Assembly: GCF_001907235.1 (NCBI RefSeq)
Contig: NZ_MQVS01000009.1
Location: 59,123-123,122, forward strand
DNA from: Buchananella hordeovulneris
Lineage (GTDB): Bacteria; Actinomycetota; Actinomycetes; Actinomycetales; Actinomycetaceae
Direction: 5' to 3'
DNA length: 64,000 nt
In this document: one piece after another, positions 26,992 through 36,194 of the stretch
Layout: every line of letters starts with the position of its first letter
Position numbering within the stretch: the stretch's first letter is position 1
The notes under the pieces: generated by a model
The model's database searches: none
Told to the model about the DNA's origin: nothing
The model's input: only the letters and a program-made list of their open reading frames with translations
Program-made: the position numbers and the translations under genes

Positions 26992-29900
26992 CTACTCCCA
27001 GCCGTAGTCGTACTCGACGAACAGCTCGGTGACGGTGTGGCGGGCCCACGCCCGCACCGCCGCCACCGGGTGGGAGCGCAGCGCCACCAGGTGCTCCCGC
27101 CACGGCGCGGCCCAGCCGGTGGCGGGCCCGGCGACCGCGACCACCGCGAGCGCCAGGCCCGCCGTCACGGCGTCGGTGTCCTCCACCAGCGCCGCCAGTT
27201 CGGTGGCGGGCGGCAGGATGCCGTTGTCGTGCGTCAGGCGGCAGCTGTCTGTTACCAGGGCGCGGGCCTCGCCGACGCGCAGCGGGTCGCGCATTGCCGC
27301 GGCCAGGGCCCGCAGCGGCGCCGCGGGCGCTTGCCAGTCGATGGCCGCGGCCAGCAGGGGCCAGGCCAGCTCGGCCACCAGTGGCCAGTCCTGCAGCTGG
27401 GTGGCCAGCTGGGTCAGGTGGCCGCGCTGCCACTGGCGCTCGACCGGCGTGCGGGGCACCAGCCGACCGACCCAGTGCCGCAGCCGCTGCCAGTGCGGCA
27501 GGTCGCTGACCGGCCCCGCCACCGGTTCGACGTCCGGCCCGGCGGCGGCCCGCTCGGCGAGGGCGCGGGCCAGGCGCCACGCGCTGGCCCAATCCGGCAG
27601 CCTGCCGAGCAAGGCGGCGTGCTGTTCCAGGGCCAGGCGCGCCACCGGCACGTCCGCCCCCAGGGCGAGGTTGGCCAAATAGTCGGCCAGCGGCGGGTAG
27701 TGCACGCCCCACGGGGCCAGGTTGTTGACGATCTCCGTGCGCGCCGGGCAGGTGGTCAAAAACTCGGCGAAGCGGGCCCGGTGGCGGGGGGCGAGTTGCG
27801 TCGGCGGGGTGCGGCTGAGCTGCCAGGCCGCCCCGGGGCTGAGGGCGGCCACGGCCGCCAGCTGGCCGAACGCCTCCGGGAAGTCCAGGAATGTCAGCAG
27901 TGCGCGGGCGGCCGCGATGCGCACGTCCTCCGGCACCGCGGCGTCCCCCGCCCACGCCGCCAGCAGCTCTGGGGCGGTGGGCGGCCGCAGCCGCGCCAGC
28001 AGGCGCACCGCCTCCTTGCGGGAGGTGAGCTTGGCGTGCTCGTCGGAGGCCAGCTCGGCCATCTTCTGGGCCGCCACCTCCGGCGGTAGCTTGGCCACCA
28101 CGGGGGCGAGCGAGTACATCGCCACCCGCGCCCGGTCGGTGCCCCGCTGGGTCAGCAGCAGCTCCAGGGCGGGTTCCGGGCGGTGGGTGTGGGCCAGGCC
28201 CGCCAAGGCGATCTCCTGCAGCTGCACCTGGGGGGCGGCCAGCAGTTCCTCGGCGACGGCGATGCCCTCCTCCGGCAGCCGCACCGCCACCTTGGCTACG
28301 GCTACCGCGCGGTAGTACGCCGTCTTCTGGTTTGTCGCCTCCCGTCGCAGCAGGGCGGCGTACTTCGCGACATCCTGCGGCAACCAGCCGCTAAAGCTGC
28401 CGGTCAGCAGGGGAAGCTGGTTGTGTTTGTTGGCAAACCGTCCTCGCCATTTGGAGGGAGCCAACAGGAGCGGCACGAGGTCTTGTCGGTAGTCGGCTAG
28501 CGCCGCGGCCACCGCGCCTACCACCACCCAGGAGGCGTCGTCGTGCACTAGTTGCCCCAGCCGGGCCGCCCGGGTGGCAGGATCGGCCAACCAGTAGCGC
28601 GCTGCCTGCTCTGCCACTGCCCGCTCCGGGGCCGCCAACGCCTGGTGCACCAGGTCTACCAGGGGGATCAGGGGGTAGGCGTGGCGCCCGAGGGCCTCCC
28701 ACAGGAGCAGGGCGGGGCGGAACTTGCCGTGGCGGGCGGCAGCCCGCACGGGCGGCAGCAGCGCGGCGACGACGGCGGCGCGGGCCGCGGGCGGCAGCGC
28801 CAAGTGTGGGATAGAGGTGGGCAGCGCGGAGTTGGCCAGCAGCGCCAGGCCCGCCAGCGGGCTGTCCGGCCCGGTCGGCACCGGCCCCGCCGCGGCGGAC
28901 GCGAAGACGGCCCGCCACAACGCCAGACGCAGAGAAGCGCGGGTCAAGTCGGAGGTGTCGCGCGCCTCGGCAACGCTGCGCACGAAGGCCGCCAGCGGGG
29001 CGGCGGGCCCGGCCGCCACGCTGGCCGCCGGGAGCAGACTCAAGGCCGACGCGATGGCTTGGCGCACCGGATCCTGCTCATTGGCGGCGCGGGGCAACAG
29101 CTCCCACACCCGGTCCATCTCCGCCTGGCGGCGGCTACGCCCGGCCGCCCCCAGCAGGGCCCGCCAGGCGGCGGAGCGCACGTCCGCGTCGGCGGCCCGC
29201 AGCTGCGACTCGGCCACCTCCCACGCCACCGCCGGGGCGCGGAAGGCCGCTAACGCCAACTGCCTGGCCAGATCGCTGTTGTCCGGCAGCTGGGCCTGCC
29301 GGTCGGCCTGGGCGAGTCGCTCGGCGTGCGGTAGCACGTGCAGCAGTGCCTCGTCCCACTCGCGGGTGGCGAGTTCCACGTCGGCGTAGGTGGCGGCGAA
29401 CAACTCCGCCCGGTCGCTGGGCGGCACCGCCGCCAGGTAGGCCGCCACGTGGCGGTCGTCGTCGCGCACCGCCCGCGTCAGCTGCGCCTGCAACTGCCGC
29501 GGCAGGCCCGCGAACGCCACCCGCAGCGCGTGCGTCAGGTGCGGGCGCGGCCCCAGCCGCAGGCCCACCGGCACGGGGTTGGCCGTCAACACGGCGACCG
29601 TGGGCCCGGGCACCGTGCGCAGCAGCCGCGCCGTGAATTGCCGCAGCGCCTCCGGTAGGCCTTCCGGCGGCGGGCTGGCCGCCACCAGCTCCACCACCGC
29701 GGCCGGGCGCAGGCGCGTCAGCGGCTCCCACGCCGGGGACGCCCACCGCCAGGCGGCGGGGCGGGCCGCGGGCGGCAGCCCGGTCAGGCGGCGCGCCAAT
29801 TCGTCGAGCACGACGTCCGGGTGCAGCTGGGCGATCAGCCGCAGGTTCGGCACTAGGTCGCCCAGCTCCGGCAGCAGCTCCGCGATCACCTGCGCCCGCG

Positions 29901-30333
29901 CCCCCACCAGCAGGCGGGCCCGCTCGTTGTCGCCGAGCGGCCCGGCCAGCAGCGCCTCCACCAGGTCGCTGCGGCGCTCGCGGCGCAGCCGCTCGGCCAG
30001 TTTGCCGCGGTGCAGCAGCGGCAGAGCGAGGTAGTGGGAGACGAAACCGGTGGCGTCGGCGGGCAGCGGCGCCGCCCGGCGGGCCACCACCTGCACCCCG
30101 ACGTTCGGGTGGTGAATCAGGGCCTGCAGGCGGGCGGTATCGTTGAGGGCCACGGCCGCCGGCAGCACCAGGCGCGTGTGGTAGGTCGACTCCGCGGCCA
30201 GGGCGTCGAGCCAGGCCGCCAACTCTGGGCGGGCACGGTGGGCGAGGGCTAGGGAAACCACCTGGCTTACCCGCTCGGAATGCGGCAGCTTCCGCAGGGA
30301 GGTAAGCAGGGCTGGCAGCGGCGGCAGAGTCAT
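26992..30333 (-). CDS. Giant helical-repeat (HEAT-like) hypothetical protein
   Basis: 1113 residues from the ATG 'MTLPPLPALLTSLRKLPHSER'; the frame stays open upstream only because of GC bias antisense to a neighbouring gene. No signal peptide or membrane helix. The whole length is made of paired amphipathic helices, such as 'RLQALIHHPNVGVQVVARRAAPLP', 'ELASDEHAKLTSRKEAVRLLARLRPPT' and 'QLQEIALAGLAHTHRPEPALELLL', as in HEAT/ARM solenoids. Trp and Leu are frequent; no catalytic motif. It is divergent (48 bases) from a zinc-ribbon protein and upstream of the NUDIX gene. Probably a scaffold or binding protein; partner unknown. Confidence 0.7.
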   Translation of the reverse strand: MTLPPLPALLTSLRKLPHSERVSQVVSLALAHRARPELAAWLDALAAESTYHTRLVLPAAVALNDTARLQALIHHPNVGVQVVARRAAPLPADATGFVSHYLALPLLHRGKLAERLRRERRSDLVEALLAGPLGDNERARLLVGARAQVIAELLPELGDLVPNLRLIAQLHPDVVLDELARRLTGLPPAARPAAWRWASPAWEPLTRLRPAAVVELVAASPPPEGLPEALRQFTARLLRTVPGPTVAVLTANPVPVGLRLGPRPHLTHALRVAFAGLPRQLQAQLTRAVRDDDRHVAAYLAAVPPSDRAELFAATYADVELATREWDEALLHVLPHAERLAQADRQAQLPDNSDLARQLALAAFRAPAVAWEVAESQLRAADADVRSAAWRALLGAAGRSRRQAEMDRVWELLPRAANEQDPVRQAIASALSLLPAASVAAGPAAPLAAFVRSVAEARDTSDLTRASLRLALWRAVFASAAAGPVPTGPDSPLAGLALLANSALPTSIPHLALPPAARAAVVAALLPPVRAAARHGKFRPALLLWEALGRHAYPLIPLVDLVHQALAAPERAVAEQAARYWLADPATRAARLGQLVHDDASWVVVGAVAAALADYRQDLVPLLLAPSKWRGRFANKHNQLPLLTGSFSGWLPQDVAKYAALLRREATNQKTAYYRAVAVAKVAVRLPEEGIAVAEELLAAPQVQLQEIALAGLAHTHRPEPALELLLTQRGTDRARVAMYSLAPVVAKLPPEVAAQKMAELASDEHAKLTSRKEAVRLLARLRPPTAPELLAAWAGDAAVPEDVRIAAARALLTFLDFPEAFGQLAAVAALSPGAAWQLSRTPPTQLAPRHRARFAEFLTTCPARTEIVNNLAPWGVHYPPLADYLANLALGADVPVARLALEQHAALLGRLPDWASAWRLARALAERAAAGPDVEPVAGPVSDLPHWQRLRHWVGRLVPRTPVERQWQRGHLTQLATQLQDWPLVAELAWPLLAAAIDWQAPAAPLRALAAAMRDPLRVGEARALVTDSCRLTHDNGILPPATELAALVEDTDAVTAGLALAVVAVAGPATGWAAPWREHLVALRSHPVAAVRAWARHTVTELFVEYDYGWE

Positions 30334-30381
30334 GCTCGCCAGCCTAACAACGCGCCCGGCGCCACCGTTATGATTGCCTGC

Positions 30382-31287
30382 ATGTCTCCTGAGCTGCCGC
30401 CGTTTTCCGCCCAGGAAGCCGCGGACGCTTACCAGCGGGGCGGCTTTACCGGGGACAAATACCTCTACCCCTATCTGCTTGGCCCCCACCGCGACCCGGA
30501 GGCGGCGCTGTGGCTGGCGCAGTTTCGGGGTCACGAGGAGGCACGCGAGTTGCTGTGGCCGCTGCTGGATGATCCCCGCTACGCGGCGCGGGCGCGAACC
30601 CTGCTGGAGCGAGCGCCCGCAGCGGCCCTCACCGGCCCGGTTGCGCGCCGCCACTTCGCGCGCAACAACTGGATCTACGGTTTCACCCCGGTGCTCGTTT
30701 GCTGCCCGCGCTGCCAGGCACCCGGGACGGTGTGGCCTGCGGGCCAGCGGGGAGCGCTCTTCAGCGAGCCAGCCGCACCGTTCGGGTGCCTGCAGTGCGG
30801 CTGGCGGGCCGAGCGCTGGCAGGGGCCTGGCTGCCTGGAGGTGCGGCGCCGCTGTGCCGCTTGCGGGCAGTGGCTGACGGCGCGTCGCACCTTGGCGGGC
30901 CCGCCGCGTCAGCGGCACCTGCCGGTGCGGTGCGAGGGTTGTCGGTGGGACGGGCAGGCCGAGGCCGAGTTCGTGCCCGGCGACCCCTTCCGGCACGACC
31001 CGCCATTGGACTACTTGTTCGGCCTGCCGCTGTGGCTGGCCACCCATACCCGGCACGGTTGGTTGTGGGCCCTAAACGGCGACCACCTGGCCAAGCTGCG
31101 CGCCTACGTCGGCGCCCAGGTACGTCAACTGCCGCCCGGCAACGTGCATTGGGCCAGCCGCCTGCCCGCCTGGATCAAGGCGGCCAAGCACCGCGCCGAG
31201 GTCCTGCGGGCCTTGGACAAGCTCGCCGACAGGTTGCTCTCCCACCCGCGCTACGGACAAGGCTGGGGCGAGCGGAAATCCCGCTAG
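30382..31287 (+). CDS. Hypothetical zinc-ribbon protein
   Basis: 301 residues from an ATG 48 bases from the divergent giant gene. After a helical N-terminal part come three CxxC pairs in zinc-ribbon style: 'CCPRCQAPG', 'FGCLQCGWR', 'RRCAACGQW', and 'VRCEGCRWDG'. The C-terminal part is rich in Trp and His ('FRHDPPLDYLFGLPLWLATHTRHGWLWALNGDHLAKLRAYVGAQ'). Two ribbons could be formed. No family recognised, but a partial copy of the gene lies directly downstream. The shared promoter region with the giant gene suggests joint function. Confidence 0.65.
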   Translation: MSPELPPFSAQEAADAYQRGGFTGDKYLYPYLLGPHRDPEAALWLAQFRGHEEARELLWPLLDDPRYAARARTLLERAPAAALTGPVARRHFARNNWIYGFTPVLVCCPRCQAPGTVWPAGQRGALFSEPAAPFGCLQCGWRAERWQGPGCLEVRRRCAACGQWLTARRTLAGPPRQRHLPVRCEGCRWDGQAEAEFVPGDPFRHDPPLDYLFGLPLWLATHTRHGWLWALNGDHLAKLRAYVGAQVRQLPPGNVHWASRLPAWIKAAKHRAEVLRALDKLADRLLSHPRYGQGWGERKSR

Positions 31288-31337
31288 CGGCCGGGGCGGG
31301 CACGTGTAGCCGACGCGGGCGGCCTACGACGGCCCGC

Positions 31338-31851
31338 ATGGGCCCCGAGGTGCTTCCGTTCTCCCCGCGCGCGGTGTGGCCTGGCCGTGACCGACTGGCA
31401 GGGACCCGGCCGCCTGGTCGGCAAGCGTCGCTGCGGGAACTGCCGCACCTGGTTGGAAGCCAGCCAGCTGGTGACCGGGCGGCAGGCAGTGCGGCGCCTG
31501 CCCGTGCGGTGCGAGGTCTGCCGGTGGGAGGGCGACGTCGTCGCCGAGTTCCTCCCCGGCGACCCCTTCCGGCACGACCCGCCATTGGACTACGTCTTCG
31601 GCCTGCCGCTGTGGCTGGCCACCCGCACCCGGCACGGCTGGCTGTGGGCCCTAAACGGCGACCACCTGGCCGAACTGCGTGCCTACGTCGGCGCCCAGGA
31701 ACGCACCCAACCGCCGGGACACCTGCAGTGGGCCAGCCGCCTGCCCGCCTGGATCAAGGCGGCCAAGCACCGCGCCGACGTCCTGCGGGCCCTGGACAAG
31801 CTCGTCCAGCAGCTGCAGGCCGGAATAAAAATCCAGGAAAGCCCAAGGTAA
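31338..31851 (+). pseudogene. Broken, internally deleted duplicate of the zinc-ribbon gene
   Basis: The 3' part (31387-31851, open from a GTG, 154 codons) is a close copy of the second half of the preceding gene: 'RRCGNCRTW', 'VRCEVCRWEG', then nearly identical sequence through 'LPLWLATRTRHGWLWALNGDHLAELRAYVGAQ'. A short 5' remnant at 31338 (MGPEVLPFSP against MSPELPPFSA) lies in a different frame, 49 bases upstream. So a tandem duplicate lost about 400 bases and its frame. The 154-codon frame might still be translated, but it lacks the first zinc pairs. Confidence 0.75.
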
Positions 31852-31945
31852 GTCCGGGCCCGCAACGTGCGCCGAGGCGTTAGCGTGGAAAGGTTCCCAC
31901 CGCATCGGCGGCCTGCCATGCGGCCACGCCAACGAAGGGGCACCG

Positions 31946-32977
31946 ATGACGACTTCTGCTCGGCAAGACGAACTGCTGCTGTCCCCCCGCTGGCGCCCCC
32001 TGCGGCGCGCCCTGGACTGGCACGCCGAACCGCTCATGGCCGAACACGGCTGCACCCCCGACGAAATCACCGCCCTGCAAACCCGGCTCGGCTGCCCCCT
32101 GCCCGGGGTGCTGCGGGAATGGCTGGAACTCGTCGGGCACCGCCTGCAGGAAGTCCAAGACATCCCCGGCCGCCCCGACACCATCGTGCGTGACGGCGAC
32201 AACGTGCTGGTGTGGACCGAAAACCAGGACGTGTGGCGGCTGTGGTCCCCACCCGGGGAGGACCCCATCTGTCTGCTGGAAGGCATGGAAGCCCCGCCCG
32301 CCACTCTCAGCCAGTGGCTGGCGGGACTCGTGCTCTCAGACACCCTCGTCGGGGCGGCCTGCGGCACGCGGCGCGGCCCCCTCGGGGAGCTAGACACGGA
32401 GGTGGCGGGCGGCGTCGTCGAACTGGACGACCCCGTGATAATCGCGGCCCTGCGCGACCGCTACCCGGAACTGAAAGAGCCCGTCCCGCCGTTCTGGGAC
32501 GAGCCGTGGCGTGGCGACGGCGAAACGGTGCTGCGGGGGCTCGGCACCGAGTTCATCGAGTGGATGGCCACCACCCCCCAGGCGTACGCCCGCGTCGATG
32601 GCCTGCTAGACCTCGAACCGGAGGGCGGACTGTGCGAGGTGGTGGTGCACGTGAAGGACCTCAACCCCGCGGAAGCGGCCCAGTGCCGCCACCCCAACGG
32701 CACGCTGCGCGACGACTTCATCTACGGCCCCACCGACCCGCAGCGCACCGCCGCCGAGCTAGCCGACCTCGGGCAGCTCAGCCAGACCCGCCTCGGCCGC
32801 ACCGACACCGACTTCCACTTCCTGACCTACCAGCCGGAACGCACCTGCCAGGTTTTCGCCGCCGCCCTGGCCGGGGCTTGGGGCCAGCGATTGACGATCG
32901 CTTGGCGGCCCGAACGGGTGGCCTACTTCCGGGTCGCCTTCCCGCCCGAGCGCGAGGCCTTCGCCCTGCCGACGTAG
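31946..32977 (+). CDS. SUKH/SMI1-like domain hypothetical protein
   Basis: 343 residues. The N-terminal third fits the SMI1/KNR4 (SUKH) pattern: 'LQTRLGCPLPGVLREWLELVGH' followed by an acidic, aromatic beta region ('DNVLVWTENQDVWRLWSPPGED'). SUKH proteins often serve as immunity proteins in polymorphic toxin loci. The C-terminal part contains 'DFHFLTYQPERTCQVFAAALAGAWGQRLTIAW' and is unassigned. It lies 94 bases after the broken zinc-ribbon copy and before a possible immunity-type gene. No toxin is adjacent, so its role is open. Confidence 0.6.
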   Translation: MTTSARQDELLLSPRWRPLRRALDWHAEPLMAEHGCTPDEITALQTRLGCPLPGVLREWLELVGHRLQEVQDIPGRPDTIVRDGDNVLVWTENQDVWRLWSPPGEDPICLLEGMEAPPATLSQWLAGLVLSDTLVGAACGTRRGPLGELDTEVAGGVVELDDPVIIAALRDRYPELKEPVPPFWDEPWRGDGETVLRGLGTEFIEWMATTPQAYARVDGLLDLEPEGGLCEVVVHVKDLNPAEAAQCRHPNGTLRDDFIYGPTDPQRTAAELADLGQLSQTRLGRTDTDFHFLTYQPERTCQVFAAALAGAWGQRLTIAWRPERVAYFRVAFPPEREAFALPT

Positions 32978-33107
32978 GCCGGGCCTGGGGCGGGCAGCAG
33001 AGCCGGTTTGGGGGTGGCCGCGGTGGTGGCATCCAGGTCCAGTTCCTCGATCCGGACGGCAAGGTACTTAGCGCCCAAAACCTCGTAGAGAACGGAGCTT
33101 TGCAGAC

Positions 33108-33647
33108 ATGGCAAGCTTTGCACTAAACCCGCTGCTGTTGCAGTTACGCATTGACGAGGACGAAATCGACGGCGCGGGTTTCTCCGGCTCGCCCACCCAA
33201 GACGGCCACACCTTCCACTACTCCCTCGGCGAGTTCCACTACCACCTGCTGCGTGTAGACGGACAGTTCCAGGTGGGGCAGAGTTCCCGCAACGACGACA
33301 AGACCTTCGTCGACCTCGTGAGCCCGGACCTGGAGGCGGCCGAACGCTGGCTGATCTACCTCGTTGGCGGCAACTACCGGATGGCCCGCCGCCTGCCGGA
33401 GCTGCTGATCCCTTATCTGCGCGACCAGGTGCGCTCCGGTTACGCGCTGGAGGAGTTGGGGACGCGGGAGTATTCGCTGCGCCGCCCCGACGGCAGCGTC
33501 ATCCCGCTACAGATGCGCGAATCGGGTGGGCGCAGCATGCGCATCGTGAAGTACTCGCACCTGGCGGACCTACCGGTCGCGCAGCTGGTGGAGTCCTACC
33601 TGGCCGCCGACGCGGCCCCGCTGCTGACTCAGTACCTGCGCCGGTAG
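33108..33647 (+). CDS. Hypothetical protein, possibly Imm61-like
   Basis: 179 residues. 'HTFHYSLGEFHYHLLRVDGQFQVGQSSRNDDKTFVDLVSPDLEAAERWLIYLVGGNYRMARRLPEL' shows the beta-sheet plus 'ERWL-x-x-LxG' arrangement that I associate with Imm61-type immunity proteins. The C-terminal part alternates beta and helix. Its position after a SUKH-like gene on the same strand supports an immunity-type cluster. The match is from memory and is weak. Confidence 0.45.
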   Translation: MASFALNPLLLQLRIDEDEIDGAGFSGSPTQDGHTFHYSLGEFHYHLLRVDGQFQVGQSSRNDDKTFVDLVSPDLEAAERWLIYLVGGNYRMARRLPELLIPYLRDQVRSGYALEELGTREYSLRRPDGSVIPLQMRESGGRSMRIVKYSHLADLPVAQLVESYLAADAAPLLTQYLRR

Positions 33648-33697
33648 GTGAGGTCGGTGGCTTGCCCGACGTGGAGGCGGACTAAGATGCGGCAACT

Positions 33698-34654
33698 GTG
33701 ATCACTTTTACGGTGCGGTCGGCCCGCGCGGACGACAAGCAACGAGCCTGCGGTCTGGATGTACTGGTTGACCAGTGGCACTCCGGAGGAAACCGGCGCT
33801 CGCTGGTCGCTGTCACTCCCACCGGTCAGGTGCTCGGTCACTGCCGGGGTATCGACAACTCGGTCCATCCCCTGTCACGAACTTGTGTGCTTGAGGTGAA
33901 CACTGGTCTGGAACCAAGTGACGAGTTGGCGCTCCGGCGGGCCCTGCTGGCTGCCCAAGCCCAGGTTTCGACAAGACCACTACATTTGAAACTCACTGCA
34001 GACGACACTGTCGGACTGGCAGCGGCGCGACAGTGCGGGGCCGTCATCGAACAACTTATGCCGCCGTGGCGGCACGTCGTAGATGCGGCTGGGCAGGCTT
34101 GGGGTCGCAGGCACGCCGCCGCAACTGAATCCATCTACGCTATCGATAGGGAAGCAATCCTTGAGGCAGCCGTTGAGTACTACTGCGCCCAACACGCGGC
34201 CTGGTCTCCGGCGGATTCCGCAAGCCTACGGCACCAGTGGGAGCCAGACTTTGCCGCCGACCAACCAGGCAGCTACGACCCATCCCGCTCCTGCCTCATG
34301 CGGCGTGCAGGCCAGATCGTGGCGGCAGCGTTGGTATGGCCTGTCGAAGAAACAGATGAAAATGGCCAAGAAGTCAGCTTCCTGGCGCTGCCCTATGAGG
34401 GGACCACGGCGGATGGTGATCTGCGTGCCTGCCTGGCGCACGTCTACGCCACCTCGCCGCTCGGCAGCATTCTGCTGATCGACTCCCACGTCACCGAACG
34501 GAACGAAAGCACGGTGGTGGCGGGCCTTCCTGGCAAATCCCCGGATCCAAGGGATAAGTGGACGGCCATAGTGGCCGTGCCTGCGGCTACTGGGCCCGCC
34601 GTGCGTCCCTTGGACCCATCTCTCATCCCAGCGGCTGCTGCCTGGGCCTGGTAA
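33698..34654 (+). CDS. GNAT-like hypothetical protein
   Basis: 318 residues from a GTG. The N-terminal half resembles an acetyltransferase fold: 'VRSARADDKQRACGL', a beta stretch 'LVAVTPTGQVLGHCRGI', 'CVLEVNTGLEPSDELALRRALLAAQAQV', then 'LTADDTVGLAAARQCGAV'. The canonical Q/R-x-x-G-x-G/A acetyl-CoA motif is not clear, so the fold may be degenerate. The second half ('SCLMRRAGQIVAAALVWPV', 'ACLAHVYATSP') repeats the pattern, suggesting a double domain. Substrate unknown. Confidence 0.5.
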   Translation: MITFTVRSARADDKQRACGLDVLVDQWHSGGNRRSLVAVTPTGQVLGHCRGIDNSVHPLSRTCVLEVNTGLEPSDELALRRALLAAQAQVSTRPLHLKLTADDTVGLAAARQCGAVIEQLMPPWRHVVDAAGQAWGRRHAAATESIYAIDREAILEAAVEYYCAQHAAWSPADSASLRHQWEPDFAADQPGSYDPSRSCLMRRAGQIVAAALVWPVEETDENGQEVSFLALPYEGTTADGDLRACLAHVYATSPLGSILLIDSHVTERNESTVVAGLPGKSPDPRDKWTAIVAVPAATGPAVRPLDPSLIPAAAAWAW

Positions 34655-34704
34655 CTGTCTGGGTGCTGGGCAGGGCGTCCGACTGACTAGACGGAGGCGC
34701 CGCG

Positions 34705-35703
34705 TCAGTTCGTGGTCTGCACTACGACCACTCGGTGGCCGTCGGTGTAGGCGAACTTGTCGCCTGTGGGGTTGACTGTTACGCGGGCCAAGCCAGAGAA
34801 GTGTCTGTGCCACACGATCGAGAACACCGCCTCGCCTGTCGGTAGGTCTGGCCAGTCGTGCAGCAGCTCGCCGGTGGCCGAGTACAGGCGAGGATGATCG
34901 TAGAGGGCCAGCACCCCGCCCGCGAACGGTAGGAGGTCCCCGGCGAGCAGCGGCAACTGGCGGTGCCAGCGCCACGTGTGGTCATGCAGGGAGCAAGCGT
35001 TCAGAGAACGCGCCTGCAGGACCGGGGTTTCTTCCTCCGCGTCGGGCTCCTCGTTGGAGGTGGCCACAAACAGGTCGTTGCCAACGATGCACGCCGCCGA
35101 CTGTTCGGCCTGCAGCATCGAGCGAGTCGAATCATCTGCGAGCCCAAACCCGTCCAGGTGGCGCGGGTCAGCCAGGGCGGTAGCGATGTCGTAGAGAAAC
35201 ACCACATTCCAGGGATGCCACAGCCAGCCTGCCGAGACCAGCCAGCGGCCCGAGGGATCCACGCTCAATCGCGAGTGGAAGATGTCCCGAGGCGCCCGCT
35301 CCGATGAGGCGGTCAACCGTTCGCCGGTCTGCGCGACCTCGATCTCCAGACGGCAATACAGTTCGGGGCAGTGGGCCAGGCCGGTGCGGCCGTCGGGGAG
35401 TGTGAAAAGGGTGATCGGGTAGCGGTAGGCCTCGGCGTGATAACTGTCGCGGGTCAGCTCGCGGTGCACGTTGCCGTCGGCGTCCAGCAGCCAGCCGCGC
35501 GTGCCTACCGATTCCACGACCGCCACCCAGTCGCCCTGCGGGGAAGACACCGCCCAGTCGCCACCGGGTGCGTTGCCTTGCCGACTCGGGGCCGGGGCGA
35601 GGGACGGCCACAACTGCCGCCACGGGTTGACGCTGAAGAGGCGGTTGCCCAACCAGCACAGCGTGGGGGCGGCGACGGGAATCTCGGTGGCCTGCAGGTC
35701 CAT
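34705..35703 (-). CDS. Hypothetical beta-propeller-like protein
   Basis: 332 residues from ATG 'MDLQATEIPVAAPTLCW'; the frame continues upstream through palindromic repeats but that part is non-coding. Repeated blade-like pieces, such as 'DWAVSSPQGDWVAVVESVGTRGWLLDADG', 'RLSVDPSGRWLVSAGWLWHPWNVVFLYD' and 'RVTVNPTGDKFAYTDGHRVVVV', follow the WD40 style: G-D/GxWxxx then a strand ending in D. About five or six blades fit. No signal peptide. Function unknown; likely a protein-interaction propeller. Confidence 0.65.
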   Translation of the reverse strand: MDLQATEIPVAAPTLCWLGNRLFSVNPWRQLWPSLAPAPSRQGNAPGGDWAVSSPQGDWVAVVESVGTRGWLLDADGNVHRELTRDSYHAEAYRYPITLFTLPDGRTGLAHCPELYCRLEIEVAQTGERLTASSERAPRDIFHSRLSVDPSGRWLVSAGWLWHPWNVVFLYDIATALADPRHLDGFGLADDSTRSMLQAEQSAACIVGNDLFVATSNEEPDAEEETPVLQARSLNACSLHDHTWRWHRQLPLLAGDLLPFAGGVLALYDHPRLYSATGELLHDWPDLPTGEAVFSIVWHRHFSGLARVTVNPTGDKFAYTDGHRVVVVQTTN

Positions 35704-35884
35704 GTTGGCGATTGTGGCACCGGGGGCGACGCCGGGAAAGCTCGGCGTGGGACCGATTGGCGAGGCAAGTGGCTGGAGTCTTCCGGGCGGAGGGTACCGC
35801 GCGGATCGGCCCGCACCGTGCCCGCCTGACGCCTGCCTGACGCCTGCCTGACGTCCGCACAACCCATACCGTGCCCGTCCGTCG

Positions 35885-35950
35885 CCAGTTGTCACCAGGC
35901 CGGGGCCATCTCGGCTCCAGCCGAGATGAGACCGCGCTGGTGACAACTGG
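35885..35950. repeat. 66-bp palindromic element, copy 1
   Basis: Outer arms ccagttgtcaccag / ctggtgacaactgg are perfect 14-bp inverted repeats; an inner catctcggct / agccgagatg pair forms a second stem. Copy 2 (36040) differs at one base and shares a few flanking bases. Confidence 0.9.
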
Positions 35951-36039
35951 GAACAACACGGGGCAGCGCGCAGGCCCGGCCCGCTACCACGATCCGCCAC
36001 TCTGGTCCTGACGGGGCCCCGGCTCCGGCCTTCCTGTCG

Positions 36040-36105
36040 CCAGTTGTCACCAGGCCGGGGCCATCTCGGCTCCAGCCGAGATGAGACCGCACTGGTGACA
36101 ACTGG
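36040..36105. repeat. 66-bp palindromic element, copy 2
   Basis: Same organisation and length as copy 1, 155 bases away in the same orientation, with identical flanks for about ten bases on the right (gaacaacacgg). Confidence 0.9.
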
Positions 36106-36194
36106 GAACAACACGGACCGCGACCCCATGTCTGGCTCGTCGCGTGGCCCGCCCCGGGCGGCCACTTGCACGCCGCAGCCGTTAGCATGGGCCA

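Larger units (their letters stand above)
35704..36194. other. Intergenic region with two palindromic elements
   Basis: No gene. Contains a short tandem gcctgacgcct repeat (about 35823-35850) and two near-identical 66-bp palindromes (35885-35950 and 36040-36105). The first upstream bases of the acetyltransferase gene lack a clear promoter. Confidence 0.6.
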
